Shown: positions 7,438 to 13,095 of the stretch, piece after piece | Numbering within the stretch: the first letter of the stretch is position 1 | Layout: each line of letters starts with the position of its first letter | Source of the DNA: Chloroflexota bacterium | GTDB lineage: Bacteria > Chloroflexota > Dehalococcoidia > UBA2247 > RBG-13-53-26 | Length of the DNA stretch: 13,133 bases | NCBI GenBank assembly: GCA_003650185.1 | Contig: QMOF01000041.1 | Location: forward strand, 1 to 13,133 | Direction of reading: 5' to 3' | Translations under genes and position numbers: made by a program | Notes under the pieces: generated by a model | Databases searched by the model: none | Seen by the model: the letters and a program-made list of their open reading frames with translations, nothing else | Told to the model about the DNA's origin: nothing

Positions 7438-7466
7438 GCGATATCAAGCACAGTCCCGTGGCCCAA
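7438..7466 (-). promoter_or_regulatory. Candidate promoter of the coaE fusion gene
   Basis: On the minus strand, TTGGGC (7466-7461) and TATCGC (7443-7438) are 17 bases apart, with TG one base before the -10 hexamer. Transcription would start near 7431, about 26 bases before the ATG at 7405, which supports that start. The -35 box lies inside the right-hand part of a 20-bp palindrome (7462-7481), a natural operator position. Confidence 0.4.
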
Positions 7467-7481
7467 ATCCGTGGATTTGGG
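7462..7481. promoter_or_regulatory. 20-bp palindrome, candidate operator between coaE and the tRNA genes
   Basis: Perfect 9-bp arms, CCCAAATCC and GGATTTGGG, surround a 2-base centre. It overlaps the -35 box of the coaE promoter and ends 16 bases before the -35 box of the tRNA promoter. An outer inverted repeat, CAGTCCC (7451-7457) and GGGACTG (7479-7485), shares part of it. A regulator dimer bound here could affect both divergent promoters. No regulator gene for it is evident in the window. Confidence 0.4.
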
Positions 7482-7497
7482 ACTGACGGGGGTGTTG

Positions 7498-7527
7498 TTG
7501 CGTCAGGCTTGCGTCATGTGATAAACT
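7498..7527 (+). promoter_or_regulatory. Promoter of the tRNA-Gln/tRNA-Glu genes
   Basis: TTGCGT (7498-7503), 18 bases, and TAAACT (7522-7527), preceded by the extended -10 element ATGTGA. The predicted start (about 7535) falls a few bases before the mature 5' end of tRNA-Gln at 7541. Because the tRNA must be transcribed from just upstream, this site is the best anchor for the promoter pattern in this window. Confidence 0.6.
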
Positions 7528-7540
7528 CATCTGGTGCCGA

Positions 7541-7614
7541 TGGGGAATCGTCTAGCGGTAGGACGGCGGACTCTGGATCCGCAAGGCTAGGTTCGAATCC
7601 TAGTTCCCCAGCCA
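7541..7614 (+). tRNA. tRNA-Gln (anticodon CTG)
   Basis: A complete cloverleaf of 74 bases including an encoded 3' CCA. The acceptor arm TGGGGAA (7541-7547) pairs with TTCCCCA (7604-7610), the discriminator is G, and CCA is at 7612-7614. The anticodon stem GCGGA/TCCGC encloses the loop CTCTGGA with anticodon CTG, reading CAG. The T arm contains the standard GGTTCGAATCC. The U1-A72 end pair fits bacterial tRNA-Gln. It is the first gene of a two-tRNA unit. Confidence 0.96.
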
Positions 7615-7637
7615 GTGATGAAATACCGCCGTCGCGT

Positions 7638-7714
7638 GGCGCATTCGTCTAGCGGCCTAGGACACCTCCCTCTCAAGGAGGAGATCACCGGTTCGAATCC
7701 GGTATGCGCTACCA
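7638..7714 (+). tRNA. tRNA-Glu (anticodon CTC)
   Basis: A complete cloverleaf of 77 bases including encoded CCA at 7712-7714. The acceptor arm GGCGCAT (7638-7644) pairs with ATGCGCT (7704-7710), with a G-U pair at 1-72. The anticodon stem CCTCC/GGAGG holds the loop CTCTCAA with anticodon CTC, reading GAG. The T arm has GGTTCGAATCC. It follows tRNA-Gln by 23 bases and should be cotranscribed with it. Both tRNAs read the G-ending codon of their pair, so partners reading CAA and GAA must lie elsewhere. Confidence 0.96.
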
Positions 7715-8147
7715 TATTATCTGTCGCCAGGGCTAGGCGAATCGCTTGGTCTTGGGGGAGCCAGCGCCAACCACGTGTCACCTTGTCACGGCAAGTCGGC
7801 TACATCGGTGGCCATTCCGGCACTTCAATTCGCTTGTGTCAACAGGCTCGATGACGTTTTCTTTTTTGCCTCGATTTTCCTTCCCAGAGGACTACCTCCT
7901 GGTGAATACCCACAGGCTATTGCTCATTGCCTCGATGACTACTTCCCGCACAGCGGAAATCAAGCGGAAACCACATATGGTGCCATGACAATGGCGTGCG
8001 GCTTGGGCCAAAGCAGGAGCGCCAGGCGGACGTGTTCGCGCCCTGCCTAACGTGCGCTCACATAGGCCGCGGACGACCAGCGAGTTCCGATCTGTAATAC
8101 ACAAGATGGAGCCGCACCGTTGATGGGAAAGTCCAAGGAGGTACTTA
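7715..8147. other. Intergenic region between the tRNA genes and the HEPN-like gene
   Basis: No protein-coding gene is supported here on either strand. It contains the weak terminator described above and the ribosome binding site AAGGAGG (8135-8141) of the next gene. I saw no tRNA fragment, direct repeat or integrase remnant marking an integration event, although tRNA 3' ends are common attachment sites. No clear promoter for the downstream gene was found. Confidence 0.45.
7832..7867 (+). terminator. Weak candidate terminator after the tRNA genes
   Basis: A 6-bp hairpin with one G-U pair, GCTTGT-GTCA-ACAGGC (7832-7847), is followed about 10 bases later by a T-rich run (7857-7867, ten T in eleven bases). 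The distance between stem and T-run is longer than usual, so confidence is low. It is the only T-rich stretch after the tRNA pair. Confidence 0.3.
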
Positions 8148-8795
8148 GTGGACTGGCAAGTATTCGAAATCGTGTACCCGGGCACGTGGTTGTGTAGCGA
8201 AGACGAGGAGTGGGCGTGGCGAGTTTCGCATCTGTTTTACTACCTCGAGAGCGACCTTGCAGATGCAGCCGTTTCCCTGAACCTATTTGAGTCAGCACGG
8301 CAAGTCAGGCACGAGCAACTGAAAGCAGGTTGGCTCGTACATGAGTATCAGGCCCGTCTGGAGTCCATCCATGCCCACAGCTATCTGTACGCAGTAGACG
8401 CCTTCGGCAAGATGCTTGATGTCCTTTGCCAGGAAGACCACATATCCGAGCAGGTCAGGACTGAGCGTGAGCGCTTCCACCAGGCCTTTCCAAACCTGAG
8501 AGACATCCGAAATTCTGCTTTGCATGTCGAGGACAGGGCGAGAGGCCTCGACCGGAAGCGGAAGCCTATTGAACCGAAACCCATAAGCAACCGGATGATC
8601 GAGGCTCCCAGCGGCGGCGTGTTGGTGCTGAGCGGTCTGAATGTCAACAGAATCGGATACACATTGGCGGATGGCAGCTACGCAGAGATCGCGCTGAGCT
8701 ATAAGAACACCGCCACAGTGGCCAACGTCTTTCAGAATGTCCTGAATGCCTTTCAATGGGAGGGGCCAGAAAGGCACGTTCCACACCGACCGTGA
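8148..8795 (+). CDS. Unknown protein with a HEPN-like RNxxxH motif
   Basis: A 215-residue protein of unrecognised family. The GTG at 8148 is a secure start because AAGGAGG (8135-8141) sits 6 bases upstream. Residues 20-130 look mainly helical, and in LRDIRNSALHVEDR (118-131) the segment R121-N-S-A-L-H126 fits the R-polar-x(3)-H motif of HEPN domains. Many HEPN proteins are RNases in toxin-antitoxin, abortive infection or CRISPR systems; others are non-catalytic. The C-terminal part (150-200: GVLVLSGLNVNRIGYTL, then YAEIALS) looks beta-rich, so a second small domain is likely. There is no signal peptide or membrane segment. No nucleotidyltransferase or antitoxin-like gene is adjacent, so it stands alone between tRNA genes and a convergent secreted protein gene. 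HEPN assignment is inferred from one motif only. Confidence 0.75.
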   Translation: MDWQVFEIVYPGTWLCSEDEEWAWRVSHLFYYLESDLADAAVSLNLFESARQVRHEQLKAGWLVHEYQARLESIHAHSYLYAVDAFGKMLDVLCQEDHISEQVRTERERFHQAFPNLRDIRNSALHVEDRARGLDRKRKPIEPKPISNRMIEAPSGGVLVLSGLNVNRIGYTLADGSYAEIALSYKNTATVANVFQNVLNAFQWEGPERHVPHRP

Positions 8796-9109
8796 CACGG
8801 CCGTAGAGTACACCCGAATGGCGGGGCAGTGGTGGCCCGGCTTGTAGGCAGAGCTTCGATCGGCTATTGCGCGACCTGAAAGCCAGCGCTACCTGATGCC
8901 TTTGAGTAGCCACCAAACACAAGGGCGCGAGTGCTCACTCTCCCGGCTAGCCTCTCCTGTTCGGGACACACAACGAGACAGGAAGGCGTCCGCCAACTAC
9001 CCACACAACGGGGTGCGGGCGCTCCGTACGGAGCGCCCGCACCCTGAACGCCTGCGCTACCTAAGACGTCTTACTTATCAGCAAACCGACAGCACAGACC
9101 GCCGCCGGC
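8796..9109. other. Convergent intergenic region
   Basis: The space between the converging HEPN-like and secreted-protein genes. No gene is seen. It holds the 34-bp palindrome at 9011-9044, a 12-bp palindrome TAAGACGTCTTA at 9062-9073, and a weak inverted repeat TCCTGT/ACAGGA at 8955-8983. Confidence 0.5.
9011..9044. terminator. 34-bp perfect palindrome, probable bidirectional terminator
   Basis: Two exact 17-base arms, 9011-9027 and 9028-9044, with no unpaired centre. The arms begin GGGTGCGGGCG and end in CCGCACCC. Transcribed, either strand would fold into a very stable GC-rich hairpin with a 4-base loop. It lies between two converging genes, where a shared terminator is expected. Neither side has a T-run, so a classical intrinsic terminator is not proven. 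Confidence 0.5.
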
Positions 9110-10930
9110 CTACTCCGCCAGTTCAACCGTAGCTACGATGACCCCTGTTGCACAGTCAGGGTTGCAGGTCACCGTGACCACAGTCCCCTCCGGCCACAGC
9201 TCGCTGCCGTCCTCCAACTGGATCAGGAGCAGTCTCGTGCCACTCGGGGTCCCCTCCGAAGCAAAGTGTGCCACGACACTCCTGTCGGCGTCCATGGTGA
9301 CAGTCGTCGGGTTTGCCGTCCCTGACGCGTCACCGCTCCAGTAGGCGAACACGTACCCTTTAGCAGGTACGGCTGTCAGCGTTACCTGCGTGCCCCACGG
9401 ATAAATGCCCTCCGCAGGGTCCGCCGCCACCGAGCCCGACCCCACCGGATCGACTGCCGCTTCCAGACTGCAGGTGGCCTGCACAAAGTGGGCGGTGACA
9501 CTCCTGTCGGCGTCCATGGTGACAGTCGTCGGGTTTGCCGTCCCCGACACGTCGCCGCTCCAGTGGTCGAATGACCAGCCGGCAGCGGGCGATGCACTCA
9601 GGGTAACCTCCGTTCCTTCGCGGTATGCCCAGGTACCGGGCGCAGGACTGGTGGTACCGCTGCCACTGACCTCGATGTTCAGCGCGTACGACGACGGGAC
9701 CACTCCGCCTTCCCAGGACAGGTCGGCGCTCCGGTGGAGCTTTACCTCATAGCCGCTGGCCACCTGCTCTACCCACACGAGAGCAAAGCCAGAGGCCGGT
9801 ATGCCCGCTTCTGCCGGGTGCACCGCGCAGACCAGGCTGGGCCAGCATGCATCGTAGCTGCCGTCCGCGACAGCCTGCTGTGCTTGCCAGCAGTCTGTCC
9901 TCCGGCGGTACTGGACGCTATAGCTCTCGGGGTAGCTCCCCCACCCCTTGCCGTACCACGCTACGTACACACTGCCGTCCTGGTCCAAGGCTATCGAGGG
10001 ATTGTTCTGGTCTATGTTGATCTCAGTAAGGGCTTCACATGCCTGCCACGACGAGGAGCCCCTCTGGCGATACAGGATCTGGTGCCTGCCTCCGTAGGGA
10101 GCCCAACCGTCTCCGTACCACGCCACATGGACGTTGCCCGCTGGATCCACGGCTACACACGGCCCCCACTGAAAGTCAGTCTTGTCCGATACCTGCTCCA
10201 CTGCCTGCCACGAAGCAGCGCGCTTGCGGTACTGGATATTATCTATGGTCGGATTGAACCCCCAGCCTATTCCCGACCAGACTACGTGCACGTTGCCCGC
10301 TGCGTCCACTGCCATGCTTGGACTTCGCTGGTGCTGCGCCTTGTCGGTGACAGCCTCCTGGCTCTGCCAAGCGTTCGTCTTCTGACGGTACTGGATGTTG
10401 TAGATAGCAGGGTTAGCGCCCCAGCCCTGGCCTTGCCAGACAACATGTACGTTGTCCTGACCGTCTACAGCTATGGCTGGATTCGCCTGGTTCCCGGCAA
10501 CGTCTGTGACGGCTTCACGAGGCTGCCACGACGTCGTGCGCACCCGATACTGGATATTGTAGTAGTTGGGGTTGTTGCCCCATCCTTTACCTTGCCACAC
10601 CACGTGTACATTGCCCGCAGAATCCGCGGCCACGGCACAGCTCCGCTGGTGGTCTGCGCCAAAGGATATTTGCTCCTCCACCCAGGTATCCCCACCGTCC
10701 GTGGAGTATGCGCCAAATACCTGGATAACACCGCCAGCCAACCGAGAATAAACGCACCAAAGGTCCCCAGTGGCGGTCCTGACCATGCTTCGAGCCCCAT
10801 TGGGCACAAGTGCCGTCGACGGCACCCCAGTGGCAACCGAGCTAGATACATCGACAGCCGCCTCGGCTGGAGAGATGACCACCCCCACGATAGCAACCAG
10901 TCCCAGAAGCGTCAGCAGTAGCTTTTTCAT
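9110..10930 (-). CDS. Secreted beta-propeller protein with two divergent InlB B-type repeats
   Basis: A 606-residue exported protein. Residues 1-24 form a signal peptide (MKK, hydrophobic core, then PAEA before AV). An Asp-box, STDGGDTW, lies at 76-83. Five clear repeats of about 53 residues follow, centred on VHVVWQG-type strands at 108, 161, 214, 267 and 321. Each has the pattern AVD-x-x-GNVHVVW-x-G-x-GW, then YNIQYR and W-Q-x-x-E-AVTD. A sixth, decayed repeat ends near 400, so the fold is probably a six- to seven-bladed sialidase-like propeller. Two repeats of the divergent InlB B type follow at about 435-483 and 510-557 (GTEVTLSASPAAGWSFDHW; YWSGDASGTANPTT). The tail has two Cys (589, 593). 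No sorting signal or transmembrane anchor is seen. No catalytic role is evident; binding at the cell surface or outside is likely. Confidence 0.88.
   Translation of the reverse strand: MKKLLLTLLGLVAIVGVVISPAEAAVDVSSSVATGVPSTALVPNGARSMVRTATGDLWCVYSRLAGGVIQVFGAYSTDGGDTWVEEQISFGADHQRSCAVAADSAGNVHVVWQGKGWGNNPNYYNIQYRVRTTSWQPREAVTDVAGNQANPAIAVDGQDNVHVVWQGQGWGANPAIYNIQYRQKTNAWQSQEAVTDKAQHQRSPSMAVDAAGNVHVVWSGIGWGFNPTIDNIQYRKRAASWQAVEQVSDKTDFQWGPCVAVDPAGNVHVAWYGDGWAPYGGRHQILYRQRGSSSWQACEALTEINIDQNNPSIALDQDGSVYVAWYGKGWGSYPESYSVQYRRRTDCWQAQQAVADGSYDACWPSLVCAVHPAEAGIPASGFALVWVEQVASGYEVKLHRSADLSWEGGVVPSSYALNIEVSGSGTTSPAPGTWAYREGTEVTLSASPAAGWSFDHWSGDVSGTANPTTVTMDADRSVTAHFVQATCSLEAAVDPVGSGSVAADPAEGIYPWGTQVTLTAVPAKGYVFAYWSGDASGTANPTTVTMDADRSVVAHFASEGTPSGTRLLLIQLEDGSELWPEGTVVTVTCNPDCATGVIVATVELAE
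9275..9342 (-). repeat. DNA repeat within the propeller gene, copy 1 (last InlB repeat)
   Basis: These 68 bases are nearly identical to 9497-9564, with about three differences. They encode the end of one InlB-type repeat (WSGDASGTANPTT to DADRSV). The flanking parts of the two protein repeats are far less alike, so this piece looks recently copied or homogenised. Confidence 0.85.
9497..9564 (-). repeat. DNA repeat within the propeller gene, copy 2
   Basis: The second copy of the 68-base repeat, offset by 222 bases (exactly 74 codons), so both are in the same reading frame. It encodes WSGDVSGTANPTT to DADRSV of the first InlB-type repeat. Confidence 0.85.
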
Positions 10931-11405
10931 TTCTCGCGGTTCCTTCCCTCTTTCTAGTTATTACTCAGGATGATCAATGGCTGCTTTGCAGCTCCCCCAC
11001 CTCCCAACACCTCTCTTCCGTCTTCAGTATATGCCTTCGCCCTGGCGCACTGTCTCCTGGTGGGGTCTCACGACTACAATTGCTCCAAAAACCGGACCCG
11101 ACTGGGAAGCATTGCGCAACGACTGCCGTACTTCGCTCACGGTTGGCAACCGAGTGCACTGTTGGATCACGGCAGCCCCGACGAGTTCGGCGCCTGATGA
11201 GCGCCCTACCCCCGAGAACCAGCCCAGCTTGCACCTCGCGCGTCTGTCCTCTGTTGTTCACCGCTTCTGCTCCTTAACTGGCAGCCGTTTGCCCCCCGGC
11301 AGGCATGCTGTTCGCTAGCTTGGCAAAGAAGCCATTTATTAGAATGCATCTCCGTGGGAATGTCAACCGTGCCAGCCGGGGGCATAGCATCCCGCTCATC
11401 GCACT
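10931..11405. other. Divergent intergenic region, no gene seen
   Basis: No coding region on either strand is supported. I saw two short hairpins: GCTGC-TTT-GCAGC at 10980-10992, upstream of the secreted protein gene, and GGCGC-N7-GCGCC at 11189-11205. I found no promoter of the window's usual type for the secreted protein. The ribosome binding site of that gene is the purine run GGGAAGGAA about 10 bases before its start. Confidence 0.45.
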
Positions 11406-11470
11406 GCAACCATCCCTGAACCACGCCGTCACCAACTGTAACCACTTCTTAACCTGTATAGTGGTAGTCT
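11406..11470 (+). promoter_or_regulatory. Phased array of NNMACC boxes with a -10 element (OmpR/PhoB-type promoter)
   Basis: Five hexamers lie on the same DNA face: GCAACC (11406), TGAACC (11417), GTCACC (11428), GTAACC (11438) and TTAACC (11449), spaced 11, 11, 10 and 11 bases. The last ends exactly 10 bases before TAGTCT (11465-11470), which is preceded by TAGTGG. No TTG-type -35 box is present at the normal distance; the boxes cover that place. This is the layout of promoters activated by OmpR/PhoB-family regulators. The start would be near 11477, driving the small protein at 11531. A second array of the same geometry lies at 13009-13095. Confidence 0.6.
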
Positions 11471-11530
11471 GGAGATGCTGGCCCCGGGATCCAGGTGAAA
11501 GGTGAGCAGTCGAGTGGCAGTGGGGGCACC

Positions 11531-11794
11531 ATGGGGGAGAGGGCTGATAGAAGCAGCATTGAGATGCACCGCCTAGCTGTATTGGAAGCTCTGGTGAGGG
11601 AACTGGGCACGGGAGTCGTCATGTTTGACGGCACCTACTACATACCGAAGACGGGCACTCTAATAGACGACTCCGTAGCCATCAACATGCTCGCCAACCC
11701 CCAGTTGATGGACAAGCTGAAAGCCAAGATCCGCAAGGCAAGTGTTAGCAGAAGCGCCCAGGCTTGCTCACGCCTGCATGGCGCGGCCGACTGA
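11531..11794 (+). CDS. Small protein of unknown function
   Basis: An 87-residue soluble protein from the ATG at 11531, with GGGGG 4 bases upstream. An in-frame GTG at 11495 would add 12 residues rich in Gly and Ser. The visible pattern is an amphipathic helix (MHRLAVLEALVRELGTG), a short beta-like stretch (VVMFDGTYYIPKTGTLIDD), and a charged helix (PQLMDKLKAKIRKASVS). It has no signal peptide, no membrane segment and no family I recognise. It stands alone, directly downstream of the five-box regulatory array, and upstream of the response regulator gene on the same strand. That position suggests regulation by an OmpR/PhoB-type protein, perhaps the adjacent one. The coding call itself is supported by the clean frame, promoter and structured protein sequence. 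Confidence 0.65.
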   Translation: MGERADRSSIEMHRLAVLEALVRELGTGVVMFDGTYYIPKTGTLIDDSVAINMLANPQLMDKLKAKIRKASVSRSAQACSRLHGAAD

Positions 11795-11812
11795 ACGACG
11801 ACCTCCTGCCAT

Positions 11813-11843
11813 TCTGCCCTTCGGCATGGCGACTGAAGGCAGA
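11813..11843 (+). terminator. Hairpin after the small protein gene
   Basis: TCTGCCCTTC (11813-11822) pairs with GAAGGCAGA (11835-11843), giving 9 base pairs with one bulged C and a 12-base loop. It begins 18 bases after the stop codon and ends just before the next promoter. No T-run follows, so it may be a weak or factor-dependent terminator. Confidence 0.35.
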
Positions 11844-11848
11844 GCAGC

Positions 11849-11876
11849 TTGACAAAAGCGCGGGTTTATGCTATCG
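11849..11876 (+). promoter_or_regulatory. Candidate promoter of the response regulator gene
   Basis: TTGACA (11849-11854) is separated by 16 bases from the hexamer CTATCG and by 17 bases from TATCGA (11872-11877). The upstream TTATGC supplies the TRTG-type extended element. Transcription would begin near 11884, leaving about 240 bases of leader before the ATG at 12125. Unlike the two array promoters, it has a perfect -35 box and no NNMACC boxes, so it looks constitutive. Confidence 0.45.
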
Positions 11877-12124
11877 ATTTCACATCGCCAGCTTCCGCAA
11901 ACGGCAGTCCGCGCCTGCTGTAGCAGCTTCCCACTGATAGTGTGCGATCAGCAGACGCCAGTCGCGAGGGAACAGACGATGATTGTAGCTCACCGTGCGC
12001 AGGCAGGAAGCCATCGTAATCGTGCAACTATCGCAGGAGATTCTCGCGCCATCCACCTAAGTCTCGGCGCCCCATGCCCATGCCTCCACCCTCGCCCGAC
12101 GGTACGGCGATCGGATAAGGACGG

Positions 12125-12826
12125 ATGAAGATTCTGGCGATTGAAGACGATCCTGACATACTGGAAGTAATGAGTCTATCCTTTCGGACGGGGTGGCCTC
12201 AAGCGATCTTCGTCTCCACCGACAAGGGGACGAAGGGTATTGAGATGGTAGAGACAGAGTCTCCGGATATAGTGCTGTTGGACTTACTGCTCCCTGACAT
12301 GAACGGCTTCGATGTACTCTCTGAGATACGTACTTTCTCCAACGTGCCGGTCATCATCGTCAGCGTGAAGGTCGAGGAGATGGAGCGTGTGAGGGGGCTG
12401 GAGATGGGGGCTGACGACTACATCTGCAAGCCGTTCAGTTACATGGAGTTGCTGGCAAGGGTGCGCGCGGTGCTGCGCCGGGGTGGCACTGAAGAGGATG
12501 CCAGCCTGCCCATCGTTTTCGATAATGGCGGGCTTGTCATCAACTTCAGATCACAAGAAGTGAGACTGCACGACATGGAGATAAACCTGACCCCTATCGA
12601 GTACAGATTGCTGTGTCAACTGGCCATCAACAGCGGCAAGACGGTGTCCCACCAGACGTTGATAGAGAAGGTCTGGGGGCAGGAATACCTGAACACCCCC
12701 GGTGTGCTCAAGGTGCACATTCACCGGCTCAGACGAAAGCTGGGTGACAATCCAGAACACCCAACCATGATAACAACCGTCCCCAGAAGGGGCTACCGGT
12801 TCAATATGTCCACCAATCGTAACTGA
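12125..12826 (+). CDS. OmpR/PhoB-family response regulator
   Basis: A 233-residue two-component transcription regulator. The receiver domain covers about 1-118: acidic pocket EDD at 7-9, phosphorylated Asp at 53 (IVLLDLLLPDMNG), Ser80, and Lys102 in DDYICKPF. The C-terminal winged-helix DNA-binding domain covers about 138-230, with LTPIEYRLLCQLAINSGKTV, then VHIHRLRRKLG (recognition helix) and TVPRRGYRF (wing). All key residues are present. The ATG at 12125 follows AAGGACGG. No histidine kinase gene lies next to it inside the window; one could lie beyond the right edge. Two arrays of phased NNMACC boxes flank the gene on either side and are plausible binding sites for it. Family members of this build include PhoB, PhoP and OmpR, and the sequence does not decide among them. 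Confidence 0.93.
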   Translation: MKILAIEDDPDILEVMSLSFRTGWPQAIFVSTDKGTKGIEMVETESPDIVLLDLLLPDMNGFDVLSEIRTFSNVPVIIVSVKVEEMERVRGLEMGADDYICKPFSYMELLARVRAVLRRGGTEEDASLPIVFDNGGLVINFRSQEVRLHDMEINLTPIEYRLLCQLAINSGKTVSHQTLIEKVWGQEYLNTPGVLKVHIHRLRRKLGDNPEHPTMITTVPRRGYRFNMSTNRN

Positions 12827-12883
12827 TCGGGTGCTCCCCCGCCTTCAGCGGCTGTACCCACGGTTGCAGACCTGGGTGCAGCC

Positions 12884-12920
12884 TTGGTGCACTAGCACGT
12901 TGCCAGGCACCAACCTAGTG
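12884..12920 (+). other. Interleaved inverted repeats (possible pseudoknot) after the response regulator
   Basis: TTGGTGC (12884-12890) is complementary to GCACCAA (12907-12913), and CACTAG (12890-12895) to CTAGTG (12915-12920). The two pairings cross each other, so an RNA could form a pseudoknot or switch between two hairpins. It lies about 60 bases after the stop of the response regulator. No T-run follows. Confidence 0.35.
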
Positions 12921-13008
12921 AGTTCCTGATCCTGCTGTCGGCCGTTTCTCTCTCCGTGCGGCCCAGGTCGAAGCCTCCAGCACCAAGGACAATCTCTCTG
13001 GCAATACC

Positions 13009-13095
13009 GTAACCCTTCACTTGCCAATACGTAACCCTCCAGAAACGCTTCCTTCACCCAACTTCACCCCATTTTAACCGCGCCTGTGCTAGCCT
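13009..13095 (+). promoter_or_regulatory. Second phased array of NNMACC boxes with a -10 element
   Basis: Boxes lie at 13009 (GTAACC), 13020 (CTTGCC, weak), 13031 (GTAACC), 13042 (GAAACG, weak), 13053 (TTCACC), 13063 (TTCACC) and 13074 (TTAACC). Spacings are 11, 11, 11, 11, 10 and 11 bases. The last box ends exactly 10 bases before TAGCCT (13090-13095), preceded by CTGTGC. The final three boxes, the 10-base gap and the TAGYCT hexamer match the array at 11428-11470 in position and nearly in sequence. The target gene lies past the right edge. Confidence 0.6.

Larger units (their letters stand above)
11795..12124. other. Leader region before the response regulator
   Basis: No gene is supported. 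It holds the hairpin at 11813-11843 and the promoter at 11849-11876; the remaining 240 bases would be untranslated leader. A short inverted repeat CTGCT-GT-AGCAG occurs near 11913. A frame across 11868-12128 gives an unlikely protein and was not accepted. Confidence 0.4.

Noticed and set aside
7767..7790. CCAACC, GTCACC and GTCACG close together, similar to the regulatory boxes
   Set aside because: Spacings of 10 and 8 bp break the helical phase and no -10 element follows.
8048..8062. GCCTAAC followed by GTGCGCTC, resembling part of an integron attC site
   Set aside because: No matching GTTRRRY partner site or attC hairpin was found within 150 bases, and no integrase is present.
7541..8147. 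The tRNA pair as an attachment site for an integrated island carrying the HEPN-like gene
   Set aside because: No repeat of the tRNA 3' end, integrase or phage gene is visible in the window.
9734..10921. A 395-codon open frame opposite the secreted propeller gene
   Set aside because: The minus-strand protein has a signal peptide and regular repeats; the plus-strand frame only mirrors that repetition.
11868..12128. An 86-codon frame overlapping the start of the response regulator
   Set aside because: It starts within the promoter region, lacks a ribosome binding site, and has no protein-like pattern.
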